DNA of 64,000 bases from Glandiceps talaboti (lineage: Eukaryota > Hemichordata > Enteropneusta > Spengelidae), in NCBI RefSeq assembly GCF_964340395.1, contig NC_135559.1, forward strand, positions 8,583,759 through 8,647,758, in the 5' to 3' direction. This document shows positions 19,014 through 34,295 of the stretch, piece after piece. Numbering within the stretch: the first letter of the stretch is position 1; each line of letters begins with the position of its first letter. The notes below the pieces were generated by a model. That model had not been told where the DNA came from. It ran no database searches and was given only the letters and a program-made list of their open reading frames with translations. The position numbers and the translations under genes are program-made.

Positions 19014-19130
19014 AAAATCTTGGACCATGAAGCTTCACATCAAAGTTGAAAAATAATATTGATCGTGTTTCTGTTTTGAGAAATACATGCAATGTTTTTC
19101 ACAATTCAATTTATCGTCAGTTCTGAACGG

Positions 19131-19257
19131 TATCCGTAATTTTCAATCTTATTCACAATTTCAAGGTTATTTACAACTGTCGACGTTATCCACAATTTTC
19201 AACGTTATTCACAGTTTTTCAACTTTATCCATAATTTTCAACTTTGTCCACAATTTA
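19131..19257. repeat. About 20-bp minisatellite, roughly 6-7 diverged copies
   Basis: Repeated TTTTCAACGTTATTCACAA-like units with period 18-20 bases. The array begins just after the GACCT-rich segment and shows C/T and G/T changes between copies. Confidence 0.8.
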
Positions 19258-20020
19258 TTTTTTTCAAAATCTACAATTTTATCGACTGGTCAAAAGTTTG
19301 GATGTAATAAATTAGGATAAAAGAATTATTGAAAAGAAACAAAAAACAAACACAAAGAAAACAAAATAAACTTAGTTTGTTTATCACATTACCTAATTTA
19401 TCTGACCCACAATGACGTCACAATCACTATTCATATCTGTTGACCGTGGCCCTAAGATGCTCTTAGTGGTCAGCGTTATAACCAGACAGAGCTTTTGAGG
19501 CGAATATTGTATATATTTCGTCTATTTTTGACTGTAATTGGGTCAAATTATAGACATCGCTGATAAATAAAAATAAATAAACAAATGAATAAATTTTATT
19601 CTCTTTTTATATCTTGGTGAATATGTAATTCATAAACATGATATGAAACAAATCACGTGATACAATGTTGCTTCTCACCTAATATCGTTCTATGTACTAA
19701 CGATGTTAATATTCTAAAATGAAAATATAACTTTGCACCCTTCCCTCCTCCCGGCAAAAGAGTACCTCCGGAATGAGAATTGACATAAAAGTCTCGAAAT
19801 TTTATTTCTCTAAAAGTATTTTTCGTTAAGTCACAAAATGTTGAATTATTTTCTATTAAATTCTGGAAATGGTGAACAACTTACAAAGTGTTAAAAAATA
19901 TTTCTATAAAAATATTTCTATAAAAATCTCACAGAGAATGACAAAGGTTGCTTTTCGATAAAACTCTTAAAAAATAAAATTATATTCTGTAAAACCTTTC
20001 AAAAACATACCCTTTCTATC

Positions 20021-20550
20021 CACATGCAAACAGTTTTCGTGTCCCAAACATCAATGATACGTAAATAGAAAAGTTGTATAAAAATATGGTTTAAATTCTA
20101 AGATTTGTGCAGAAATACAATTGACATATTGAGTTGCCAAGGTGATGTTTGGGGATACGAAAACTGCTGCCATGCCAAAAAAATTACACGTATTCTTATG
20201 TGTGAAGGTTATATAGAAATGTTTACAATTTGATAATTTATCTACTAATCTATTAATACGTTATGTATTCTGGGACAAGAAAAGTGTTGGTATGCAAATG
20301 AAATTGTACCCTTGCTTGATTTTGCGAAATATTTGCAATGTTAAACCTTTGTAGGAAAATAGTTAACCATTTTGGCATTCAGATTTTTTAGTTATTTTTT
20401 TTTGGGGGGGGGGGTATGACAATAACATTGCCCGTTTTCTTGTTTTTGAACTTTTATAGAAATAATACATTTTGAGACTTAGTTTACCATTTTGATCCAT
20501 CAACACATTACATATTCGGGGACAAGAAAAACGGCTGGCATGCCAATAAA
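20021..20550. repeat. Dispersed ~35-bp motif, four copies, one inverted
   Basis: The motif reads approximately TGGGGACAAGAAAACTG followed by CTGGCATGCCAAAAAAATTG. It occurs inverted at 20021-20056 and direct at 20143-20185, 20271-20312 and 20517-20560. The first two form an inverted repeat around a ~90-bp spacer. This could be the ends of a short non-autonomous element, but no target-site duplication was established. Confidence 0.65.
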
Positions 20551-20560
20551 AATTGTCGGA

Positions 20561-23500
20561 TTTGTTGTCATATTTTACAGTTTTGGTGTTTTTTTACCGT
20601 GATTGACTGTTATTATTGATCTATCATCTGCCACTGCCTTGATGAAAGACATATGTTGTACGGATTTGGGGAAAGATTTCTGTTTTTAAGCCAAGCGATC
20701 AGATTATAATAATGATAGACTGCTTTATGAATATCCACAAATGTAATAATTTGCTTTTTAACACTACAGTCGTTGTAACCCGAGGCTAGTTTCCTATTTT
20801 AGGTGAAAAAAAAAAGTTTAATCATTTTGGTTCTGTGGAATTTGAGTATGTCGATATTTGAATATCTCAATTTGTGATTATTATTGGGTCTCTTTTGATA
20901 ATTTTTCCCAGTTTGCATATTTTTGTTTACCATTCTGAATTTAAGGTAATTACCTAAAATTATTATTTTACAAAGAAGTGACGCGAATGACGTCATTGTA
21001 TGGATATACATATTTTGAGCGCAATCATTAGCCGTTAGCACATGTATTGACTAGTTTAACAGTAAAAGTTAATCGTCATATTGATTGAAAATATTTTGAA
21101 AATTTGCCGCGAGTTGCAGCAAGCGACGCTTTAATATGAATTTGAAAAAGTAGTTTCGGCGCCAAAGAGATTGTTTTAACCACGATATGTCCATCATAGT
21201 CGATAAAATGATCGAATTTCGATTTGAAATGATAGACATTTGTACTTTTGACATTTATCTGAACGGAAGCCTACAAAGTTTATTGCCATTTGTCACGAAT
21301 TCTGGAGAATTGAGAAAATTAGAATATTTCGAGTTTGGAAAATGTGACCACGAAATCGTTAGGGTTTTTGACCCAGGAAATGCAATTGTCGCGCAGTTCG
21401 CAGTAAGTTAGGGTATTAGGGAAGAAGCATGATTGTGATGAGAACGTCTGACAGGTCGGCATGTGCGTATTAGACGTCTGCCAAAACTGCTTGTCATGTT
21501 AACATTTTTGAATGGCAGACCGACCATCATTTTGTGTCGCGTACTAGTTTCTGATTGGCTGACGCGTTGTAGAGGGCATACTGATTTCACCTCTTGCATT
21601 GGAACGATAGGATTGCACAGCGTGTCTCGCACGCATATAGTAGAACATCAGCCTCATTTCAGACTGCCCGTAATCAACAACGTATATGTGTTATTCCGAA
21701 TTCAGATTATGTGAATTACTCCAAATAGTCGGGTAATTTTCCTCTCTCCATCGGTTAGACTGCTAACTCTGTGCCCCAGAGAGATTGGCAGTTAAAATTT
21801 GAAATCTGGTATCCCACAAACACAATAGATCATAAAAAATCGAGTGTGGGAAGAGGTGTAGCGGCTAGTTTTTAATCATCGTAAATCAATAACTGGGAGA
21901 CAGATTCGAGAGAAATCACAATTAAAATACTCAAAATAAAAGACCCAAGAAGCCATATGTTGACAGATTACATTCGATGCAACAAGTTTCAGTACAAATA
22001 CAGCTTATCGACAGAGTCCGTCAAAAATTTGTCAATTTCTGTAAATATGAATAGGTGTCGTCAGAAACTTTGCTGTGGTTCCCGCCCTTCCAAGTTACAT
22101 GTGTCGATTTGCGTGGCTGTACTAGTACCTTATCGACGGAAAAACACACAAACAAAGGCATAAGCAAACAAACCAAATATATAAATTCCATAAAGTAAAA
22201 AACGTGAATACATTATTTCTGTTTATTTTCTGAAGTGAAATGTAGAGAATAGAATTAATATTCCAACAAACTATACAAATAAGTGAAAGTGTTTCAGTAA
22301 CTGTCATTCATCATTTTATGTTACACGGGAAATAATGAGTACGTGTGATATATTATTGTTAATAAATTGATTTTTATTTATTTTGCTCTTCTTCAAGTTC
22401 TTGATTTGTCGACAGTAATAAAAACTGAGTATACGCTTCGAAAGCCAACCAAAAACATCCAGCCCCACCGTCTCACTTGTGTGTAAAAATTATACCCCCC
22501 CCCCCCCCATATAAAAAACAAACAAATCGGGGAGAGTTGTATTTACTATAACAACTTCTGTGCGCGTATTCTCTTTCTGGAATCGGTATCCCATTGTAAG
22601 TTATGGATCATGCTCGAGTATACAGTTGGGTTTTTATCAGTTTATATGGTTTTAGTGCTTTTTACAAAGGCTTACAGGACACGTAGCTACAATGCCCACT
22701 TTACAGGTCTTTGTCCTCCATATCTGTTGTCTAAACACAGAACACACTTAATACCTTTACTTCGATTGTTGTCTTTTTTACCGTTCTACTATATCCAGAA
22801 GTTTTTATTAATAGATTGCAATACGTATCGGATACAACGTTTCAAAGCCCGCGATACCTATCGTGTTTATTTTTTTACTTTTACTATTTCTATTTCTAAT
22901 CAGATCAAAAATATTAACTATAAAAAAATAATCGACCGCCGTCTGTGTCATATCATGGACACAGCCGCGCGCGATGTCCCTAAAAAAACTTTCTACACGA
23001 CAAAAAAAAGTTCAGATTCTGCCATCAGGTATTTGTAGTGATTATAGCACACCTCTTCTCTTTACGGGCTGACCCGTTCATAACGGAGTTTTTGTTCTAC
23101 TTTCCGGCTAGAGCACTGTTCATCGAAGCCAACTATAGTAAACCAGTCAATCGAAAAGCCTAGCTTTCAAAACGTCTTTTCAAATCGTACAGATTGGGGT
23201 CCGTCCGAATGACAATGGGAGGACCGTATTCTTTAGCGTGACTTCGAATGCTTGTGGCAATACTTTTTCCTGCGTGATTTCATCTAAGTTCATCCTGTTC
23301 CTATCGGAGACCTTGGTTAGTAACTAGGACTTTACTTGGGTACTTTCAAGTACATACATTGCCCTGAATTCGAATGCGCGCCACGGAAGCCCTAACCGTT
23401 GCGTGCCGCAACCAGATCCATTGCACACACACAGTCCGCCTGTCAGTCAGTCAGTCATTAACAATCAGACGCGCATTCAACTTGTAGGCGATTCTTTAAT

Positions 23501-26209
23501 GGTCTGCAGTTAATCCTTCGGTGGTGAAGTCATTGCAACACGCTTTCTCACTTTTCAGAGTATATATCTATAGGCCCTGGCTATCTACAGACTTCATTCC
23601 CCCTTTTTTCTCAGCTTTCAAATTCGATCGATGTAACTTGGTTCGGTGTGGGGTTTGCGTGTTGATAAAACTGTCAGTATCGGTGACTAGACCCACTGGG
23701 GAACGATGTGCACTTAAAACAAGTCATTATTAATTTTCTCCGTGATTTCCTCACACATAGAAATGATAGCGCTAACGTAATTTCCCGCCACGTCTAAGGG
23801 ATTTTCTCTACATTTGTATTTTCTCGATATGAATTGCAGATGAGGTTCTCTTGCCAATAAATAGGTATTTACTGTGCTTATGACGGAGGAGGAGCCGAGC
23901 GTTGCCATATTTGGCAGCTAATTAAGACCAAGGTAGTTTTCTAGTTCTGTTCTTTCAACACAGTCTACTACCTGTTTCTACCGGCATATTGTTCTACCCC
24001 TCGGTAGGGGGTAGACGCATCTCACGTTGCCAACACGCTCACTTAATTAACAGAAATTTAATGACTTTTACCACTTGAAGTTATATTTTCCACGATTTTT
24101 AAGACACAACTTGAGAACGGATCCCCTAATGCATGTCATTTCACAACGGAAGCATCGGTGACACGACGACCCCTATTGCTATATCCCAACGCACCTAATA
24201 CTGTGCTCCGCCGGTGTAATAGACGGATCATTTTCACTTTACTACCCCCAAAGTGACGAAGAAAATATACGCCACTACTAAAAGACGTCCCCGTTCACAG
24301 TAAATCTTCTACTCACACAGCTCCCACAAAGACGAATATTTATTTTAGTCCAACCTCAATGAAAGCTGTGAAAAGAAGAATTAATATTCATTAGGGCATT
24401 ACGAACTACACAAAGTCGCAACCAAAACACAAGCCACGGTAATCGCCCATCGAAAGTGGGGTCGAATCCTTGCAAAAGGTCGAGATACGATGGCGATATA
24501 TGTAAACATTGGACACTTCCCCTCTCAAGTTATGTAGGCCTGCAACTTGAATTATCAAAAAAGAAAACTTAACATATCTCAAATCTACTGCTAGTATTCC
24601 GATTAACATTCTTACACAGAAACTTCGGTTTGAAACTTGGAGAGGCTTTAGCGTCAATATCCCCTTATGAATATGGATACAGGTATTAGCGCTTGGTATT
24701 CGAAATCTAATTAGCGAGGGTAAAAAGGACTTCAATTTTGTTATGTGTGTATCATCCTGTGTGTTTACAAAGCTTCATTATCGTGAATGTAAAAATCGTA
24801 ACCCCAAATTGGTAGAGCCATTAACAACTTTCTAGCTAGGTATGCGAGAAAATCGAATTTAAAAAACGTGTGAAGAAACACTTCGCAATCTTTTTTGTTT
24901 TGTTTTTGACAACAGGACAACATGTGGCAAGTGGCGCGACAACGACGAAAAACACGTTTACAGGTGTCAGAAGTGAAATGCTTATGCTCACACTTACCGA
25001 AGTTGTAAAAAATAAATTTACTGAAAAAATGAACGACTTGAAGCTTTAAAAAAAGAAGAAGTTATATACAAGTGTTGTGCTTTCCTTACCTGACTTGGTA
25101 CTCAGATGTGTGGGATTTTTTTCGTATGTGGTCTTGCAGATCAATAAAAAATAAACAGCGTGCACGTCTTAAGTGGAAAAGATCGAGAGAACACGACTTA
25201 AAATTAGAATGACGAACGGCTAACGAGAACGGCTATACCCAGACTGTTTCGTCTGCCGTGTCCCGCTGAAATACTGTTCTGTTGTCTGTGAAAGAATGGA
25301 GTGTATGTTATACTACAAGAGTTTTATTATGGCGTGGTATTATCCACAATAACACATAGCCTCAATTGACTTCCGTGTAACGTGAACGACAGTCTAAAAC
25401 AATGAACCTCTCCTCAATTCTGTGTAGCCATTATATGTTTGCAAATTTTCGTATTGATAAAACGACAGTGGTATTGTGTGACAGAGATGGTCGCCCGATA
25501 GCTACCGAACAATGCAGAAACGGACACTTTCACTCACATAATGTAAATTTTATTAGAATTTTATTTGCCGTGTCTTTGTATGCACCGCATAAAAACATTA
25601 ACTTCGTGTGTAAATAAAAGAATATAATAGTATACCCCTGCAAAATGTTTTCAGACAGGCTAACTGGCCTTTGGTTATCTAACGAGCTTTTCAAATAAGT
25701 TCTAGAGGGGAAATTTCTTGCAAACCATTGCGTGGTGTGGTTCATTCATTCATTTGAAGAGAAGAGGTTTATTCGAGGTGTTGAAAACTTCGATATGTGA
25801 TAGATGTTAATTATTGTATGGGTGGAGCTAGTAGCTACATTCGGCCGCTCATATTTCACTGCTCGCTTTATTTACCACTAGTGTACTGCTACAACTTTCC
25901 CCGCGAAGATTTGACGGTAAATTTTTGACCGCCCCTACAATAACAAAGTTGCAAAAACTGGTGGTTATTACTGCGATAAACGTTGCAAACTTGTAGCGAT
26001 CTTTCTTTTTCTGTGTTATTTTTAAACTGAAAGGTAGGGTGGCCCTGCACGAATTGCTCAAACTCGCAGTAAATCTGTTTGGCAGGCATTTTTTTCTTCT
26101 TTTTTTTCCGCTGCAGACGACATGACAGTTCGAAGTACATTTAATTGCATGAAGCATCTCCCCGGCTACGGTTGTTCACAATAGCGGAATCAGCTATTTT
26201 TCATTAACG
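20561..26209. other. SoxB1 upstream region; one exon candidate
   Basis: Apart from the block at 21187-21402, only AT-rich sequence, a C14 run at 22495-22508 and (GTCA)n near 23441. A 142-codon frame at 22610 looks random. A short CxxDG-type peptide at about 25470 is noted in the findings. Confidence 0.5.
21187..21402 (+). CDS. Candidate first coding exon of an unrecognised gene
   Basis: An ATG opens 72 codons with balanced, protein-like composition (MSIIVDKMIEF near the start, RVFDPGNAIVAQFA at the end). The frame stops two codons after a perfect splice donor, GCA|GTAAGT, at 21403-21408, which would end the exon in phase 0. A TAG lies in frame 36 bases upstream of the ATG, so no long N-terminal extension in this exon is possible. 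I see no signal peptide, membrane span or known domain. No continuing exon was recognised in the next few kilobases. It could instead be a chance open frame or a broken gene. Confidence 0.33.
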
Positions 26210-27681
<1,472 letters not shown>

Positions 27682-28530
27682 TACAGTGTATAATCCTATT
27701 TATATCAAAAATCGCACCTTTTCACAGACAATTTTTGTATGGGAGCCTCTGCTAGCTGCAAGTATATTGACACAAGCGTATCATAGATTCCACCTTTGTA
27801 CTCAACCACTGGGGTTTACTATAAATACTAGCTGATTGATAAATATGTCGTTTTAAACGAACTAAATCATGAAAACACGCAAAAAATGGTTATGTTAAAA
27901 CTCGTAAATCTTATTAGCTCAGTAACTTAGTTTAGGCTAGCCGAAGCCAGGACAAGGTAACGTTTTTTTTTTGTTAAAAGAAACCAGATTTTCAATTCTA
28001 GCGTACCCAACTACACGTCGTTATTGTAAAAAGTTTTTGAGTATTTTTTTATTATTTAATGTAAGCATAATTTAGAGAAAGATTAGTTTTTTCAGTTTAT
28101 CTTGTTTCCTACGCAGTTTTATTTAAAAACGTGGCGCGGACCACAAACAGTTTAGAGGTAGCCCGCGCAGAAACAGTTTTTCGTACTTTTCCCTCCTCGT
28201 GTAGACCATTTCACTGCACAAGCAGTTCGTCGAACTATTAATTTATAGAGAAAAAAACACACTTTCCTACTTTTTAATGTGACCACCCTGTTTCTGTTCT
28301 CAGACGTGGAAAAAATAGCATGGTTTATTTTCCTATGAGTTGATATGTGTCTATCCGAACCCTAAAGTTTGTATCCTCATTGTCAATTCTTTTTTGTCCA
28401 CAGTCCAGACATATTTTTTTTGGCTCGTTCTTTTAGCCGAGATTTGTATATAATATGCACACGATTCTAACTTGTTCTTGAGGCGTTTCGTTTTGGAAAA
28501 GTGACCTAATAAATTAAACGATTTCAAAGT
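27682..28530 (+). other. Probable SoxB1 3' UTR with poly(A) signal
   Basis: After the TAG stop the sequence is AT-rich with several ATTTA-like stretches and no coding signal. The first canonical AATAAA on the + strand that I find is at 28508-28513, followed within about 30-40 bases by T/GT-rich sequence. This gives a 3' UTR of about 0.85 kb, comparable to vertebrate Sox2. The end is inferred and was not tested against transcripts. Confidence 0.45.
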
Positions 28531-31500
28531 ATTACGTTTGTTGTCCATATTATTTACACACCGGTTGCGAATGTTTTCTTCTCACTTAGATCGTAATCAG
28601 GTTGACAGTGGTGGCACGTGCAAATTTGACCAACTTGTAGCCAACATTTTGCCAACTTCTTGCGAGAAGAGTGTTGAAAAAAAGACGTAAACATTTATCA
28701 ACCTGTGTGTTTCTTCGTTCGTCGGTGACAGATAATACTAATAGGAAGTAGTTCAAGGTATCTGGTAGGAAGCCATAGACAACATTGTTTAGCTTCAATA
28801 GATTAATATTGTAGACTTTTCTATAGAAATAGAATGAAGATTGTTGTAAGACCGCGAATTCTGTGTTGGTGTGCATATACTTTCCCTCTCGAGTTGTATA
28901 CATGGAGTTTAGGGTTAGCCTCCACATTGTCACAAAGGGTAGTGGTTCAGCATATGTCAATCAAACACGAGTCTGACGTGTTCGTAGCTCGTCCAATTGG
29001 CTAGGGTAGTGTCACTTATTGGGAAGCCCCTCCCCAGTTTCATTCACTTTCTCGACTTGAGACATTCCCCAAATAGCCTGTATCCCATGGCCTGTGATGG
29101 GCTTTGAGTTAGGTGTGGAATTTTTACATGATAAATAGAGGGAATTCTAGAGTTTGATAGAAGAACACACTACTATCTAAAATCCACAACAAACATAGAC
29201 TATTGTTCAAATTCCAATTAAGATAAGGCCGTCTCAAGTTGGTAGTGGGACAGTTCAGTGAATTGGGACCTACCGTGCATTTATTTTGAGGTTTAGTTGT
29301 TACTCGGGGTGTTCAAACATGGCGTTTTAAAAAGTTCTGGCCATCCGGTTTGAGATGACGTTTCCTCTTTAAAAGCGATGTTTACGATAGTTAATGTGTA
29401 CAGCGGTATCACGTACTTGTAATTTTAGGTGTAAGGGACGTTGTTATGGTTCTAGTTGTTAGGTTTATCATTTCTCCACGGATGACACTTAGCACTCGAA
29501 AATTGTCATGAGTCAGACGACAACATTTGGGTTTGGTAGTCTGCCAAAATGTCCACCTTTCGCGTCTTGTAATTATGTATGCAACACAACGCTGTAGGGC
29601 CTTTTTGAAAAAAAAACTCGCCCTGTGAAACTCGTAACCGTTTATATCGTGCCACGGCCGCCATATTTGTACATTTTTATGTCAGGTACTGAATTTCCAC
29701 CTGGCCCATAACAACAACAATGTTAAAAAACAATATGGACGCGAGAATGTGGATAAAGTTTGTGAGGCGACCGTACGCCAACCTGTTGACGTTGGCACAG
29801 AAACCATACCGCTTGCATTTGTCAACGTGTCGCACTGAGAGTACGAATGCATGCAATTACCGCACCATATTTACATGTTCGAATTTATTGCTGCCAAATG
29901 TAGTCTGCTATTCAATATTTAAACAACATATGCTCTGTGTGTGAAAATTAGCCCCTTTCGGATAAAGGTAGCAGTTTCAACTTAAAATCATATACCTGGT
30001 TTAAAATGACCCTATAACATACACCAAAGTGCAATCACACTAGATATTCCGACTTATTCACTCGTTGTTTACAATTGGTATTCTACTTAAACTCATCAAG
30101 CCAATTCAGTTATATGTGTATTTTGTTTTGTATTGCCATTAAGAAATACCAAATGATTTCCATCAAAATTATTGATGATGTTGAAAACTGGTCTATCGTC
30201 TTCCTCTCGTGAGTGTCAGAACTACAACTTTTACATGCAAATGAGTAGCTAACTGAATGTTTTTATTCATTGATTGTCGGCTGAATGAACGAACCATCAT
30301 TTTGTAGCAACCATCGTAGTAGATTTTAGCGTGACGCCAAAGGTCACCTACCCGTATGGATTTCATACTACGAATTGCGGGCGATTAATATAAAGTATTT
30401 CAAAAACAAAACATTATAGACATGAACTCCCGGTCACAATGACCTTCGTGTTTAGCTTGTTTGCTGCTTAATCGAATGTTAGATTGTCTTAGTTATTGTT
30501 CGCATCGCAGTAGATGCGATTTAACTTCGTTAGAACGGCTAACAATGTTTCCACTTTCGATCATCATATTAATCGGGAAAAGAATGGCAATGGTGCCCGC
30601 CTGTACGCGTTTGAGCATGGAGCGGTTATAAAGCCAGTTGACGGGGTCGTGTTCAGGTTTATCAAACGCGCTGATTGAAGGGAATCATTTATCCAGTCAC
30701 GGTTGAATATTTCTGTTCAAAAACCCACCATATTACCACCGAATGTAGACAATGGGCTTTCTTATTGTGTACTCGGTTTTTTAGACCAAACAACATAACT
30801 ATACATTTGTGGTAGCAACGTTACACATGTGGTCGCAGTCTTCTATACGTTAGAATCACATTAGAAGTTTCTAATGAAAATCTGAAAACAATTTGATAGT
30901 TGTGGTAAGAAAAAATAAAACTCGAATGAAGTGTAGCTTCAACGATGAATATATCTGACATTTTGCGGCAATTCTGTGATTAACGAGTGGAGGAAATTAA
31001 GGAAGCCTCGTGGTCCGTGTCATAGGGTATTGATTCTCACTACCATTAATAGCATGTATCTGTTCTCGCATCGAGCCATTCAACCAAACATAGCCATGAT
31101 CACTTTTACTTTTTGACGACAGTTTTAAAATTGACGACTTCTAACCATCATCACTTCGCCACATTTTCAACATGAGATTTCACCACGCTACCAAATGAGC
31201 AGAAAAATATTAAGGCGACTCGTTTAGGCCGGAGGCAGTTTTTGATTTCGCGCGTGTAAATAAAGTTAAACCCAACCATAAGCCTTTCCATTAAAATGCA
31301 CTTTTACTAATTCTTTAGGGCCAAGTTTAGCTCGTTATTATTGATTTGGGGGAAATTTTTATTCCCCTTAGTGCCATGACTTGATATTTTATTGCCTATA
31401 AGCTGTACTCGTTGAAAATCTATAGTGACGGACGACAGTTGAAGCGTGGATATATAACAGATAGACGGGGCATGATAGCATGCTAACATCAAAAGTACTG

Positions 31501-32696
31501 GTACAATTTATATATCAGTCGTACTCGAGTGAGTTATTGCTCTCTGTTTTTCTCATTTTTTATACGCGTCCATTTTTTGATAAGAATTAAATAATTAGGC
31601 GAGTAATTTTACTTGTAATACAAAAGTAGTTAGTATAATTATTGTTGTTGAAATCAGTGTTTAACACATGTTTTTGTTGTGGCTATCAGAAAGACAACAC
31701 TGAGCTGAAAATCACAGTAGTTCTATGCTACTCTAATAATGAATGTTTTTTGATATTTTTTTTATTTAAATAATTATGTAATATGGTTAAGGAAGATGTT
31801 AGGGTTTATAATGTATGTAGATCCATAGTAAATTGAAGAGTAGATCTAACTAGGTAAAGTGGTGATGTTATGGTGGAAATTAAATGTAGTGTAAGAATGT
31901 ATAAAAACCGAACCCCGTGTAAAATATTCCTGGTAAATTATTTTATTTGATAAGTGCTTAAGTTATGGAAATGAAAGCATATGTTGGTCTATAGGTTTAG
32001 ATTCAAATCACATTAAGCGTGTATATATTCGGCACGATTTCACTCCGACTAATTAGCATACAGATAGAAGCGAGAGAGTGGCAATGCCAATTGTCCGCTT
32101 GTTGTCTTTCTTTCGTGACGTGATCGGCTTTGTTAGTAAACGGTAAGCCGTTCAGTTTTGCAGAGTTCGAAATTACTACCGACCGCTGCGATGCCAGCTA
32201 TTAGTAGTTCTAATGAATATGAAAAGGACTGTTTCTCACGGTACTAACCAAAACATGCAGGTAAAAAATTGGCCTCATGTTGGAGTTTTTAAATCGCGTT
32301 CCGTGATCTAGGTTTGCCATTAGTTGAAAGCGTGAAATATGAGGCAGGGGTTTTTAGGGATAGCTAACAAACTGTGGAGCTAGCAACAGATACGTGCAGA
32401 TGGCTGTAGATTAAATGACAGGCTAGGTATCATAAACTAAATGAAGACAGACAACTTGACTCTCCTAGTGTCGAATACTCGTTATAGTGCAGGTAGCAGG
32501 GGCTCCCTGAAATTTACACTGATGAGTGAGTGGCGGGAAAAAAATCCCGCGTTTTTCTGAGGTGTCGTTCACAACTTTGTCACTTTCTGTTTCTCTCTTT
32601 CCTCACCTTTCTAAATGCATGATGTTAGTGTGGATAGTGTGGATAACTAACCCAGGTAGCATACATGATGTTAGTTTGTGAAATTCTCTCGTTCAG

Positions 32697-32775
32697 GGCA
32701 ACCAAACGGGAGTAAAAACTTGACCAATTTTGGTTTGGATTGGCTTAAGTCGAGTGAAATCCATTCGAGTCGAAG
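32697..32775 (+). CDS. Candidate short exon, unrecognised
   Basis: A good acceptor (ATTCTCTCGTTCAG) is followed by a single open frame that reads NLTNFGLDWLKSSEIHSSR and runs to a donor-like AAG|GTGATC at 32776. FGLDWL resembles the hydrophobic spacing of eh1-type co-repressor motifs, but this is loose. The 79-bp block begins and ends with partial codons. It lies 5 kb downstream of SoxB1. It is a splice-signal pattern only, with no family match. Confidence 0.15.
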
Positions 32776-34295
32776 GTGATCGACACCAGTGACCCCGAAT
32801 CCATGGCGGGAGTCTTTGTAGACTGCCACACCGAAAGGGGCAAAATTAAAAAATAATACACCATTACTCATGCAAGTAATGCTGATTCCTTAGTAACTGA
32901 ACGCGCTACTAACAACTTCAAAATCTTAAATATTGCCATGCCACTCTGTCCACCTATATCTATTTATAACCCCTCTTGTAAGTGAAGCACCAATTTGCAT
33001 AACATTTGAAGACTTGTCATCAACGTACTTTCTCTACCTCGCTGAGAAAATACAAAACGCATCAACCAACCAATTGTGTTGCGTTTATTTTCCCAAAACA
33101 TTGGCCGCTGGTCCAAAAATAAGGAAATACGTGCGAAGATTTCAGCAGACTTACAGTCTACCTGCGACTAAAGGAATTTCAATATAAATTTTATTATGTA
33201 CATTCCGACTGTGTACGAAATTTTATTAAGTAGACTCTGACACAACGTAATGTGTCGTCAGACAGACACGACTTTAAAATCTAAGTTAAAGAAGTTATGC
33301 ACGAGGGGATTTCTCAACGATCCTGTTTCGATATCAAAATGATTATGTCAATTTGCTGTGTAAAAGCGGTAGTAGTGTTCGAAAGAGTCGTTGAATTAGG
33401 GTGAATACGCGGTAAACACGCAGTGAATAAGGTGTATAAAGTCGATCGTGAATGGAACCATGTCCTGCTACCTTTGTACTGTCATTGTGTGCTGCTTCTC
33501 TGTGTATTAACTCTGTTCATTAGAACAAACGCAAATACTGTATCCATCGTAATTGGCCAACCTCTTTAAGTGACTAGTTATTTAAGGCCATGTGCTAACA
33601 TCTTCGCTTGCTTTGCTGTAAATACTAGCGTTCGTTTTAAGTGTCGACCTCTTACTCCGACTAACACGTCATTCATTCCCTTGCTCAGTACTATGATCAT
33701 CACTCCATCTTTGTGCTCGCTTTATAATTCACCTATGCCACTAACAAAACGCCAAAAATAAAAACACTTTCCGTTTCCAAATTCTCACATCTAAAAATTC
33801 CTGTTATTTTAACTTCTGAACGTTTCAAACTACAACCGTCTATAATTGACCACCTGTTAACACGAGTATTTGATCTCGCAAAATCATGTTTATCCTTGGT
33901 GCAAGGGAAGTGACAGGGGTGATCAGAAAGACCGCCATATATAATGGCTTGACATAATGTTTTATACGACCACTGTATAACTTCTCTTAAGCCCATGGCC
34001 GGCTCTTTTGGGCCACCTTTATAAGCTTATGAATATTTCACTTAAGTTTCGTCATTCCAAATGGTGGCCACCGGGTGCAATTTTCAAGAACACATCCCTG
34101 TGTGGAACAGTTCCTGAATTAATTTGGAAGTGTCTTCTTTTCAATATTTCAAAAAAATCTAATATTCATGAAAATTTGTGTCGTTTTCTGCAGGCATGCA
34201 TCTGAGCACAGCAATGAACTAAAAATGAAGCGAGTACAGAGAAGGGGTATGTCTGAAGCTGAAGCCTGTCCGCATACAGCCCGTTTTACTGAAAA

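Noticed and set aside
22610-23038. 142-codon + strand frame starting with ATG
   Set aside because: Random-looking composition rich in Tyr, Phe, Ile and Lys, no domain, AT-rich codons; consistent with a chance frame.
24455-24475. Possible tRNA B box (GGGTCGAATCC)
   Set aside because: One T short of the T-loop consensus and no A box or cloverleaf nearby.
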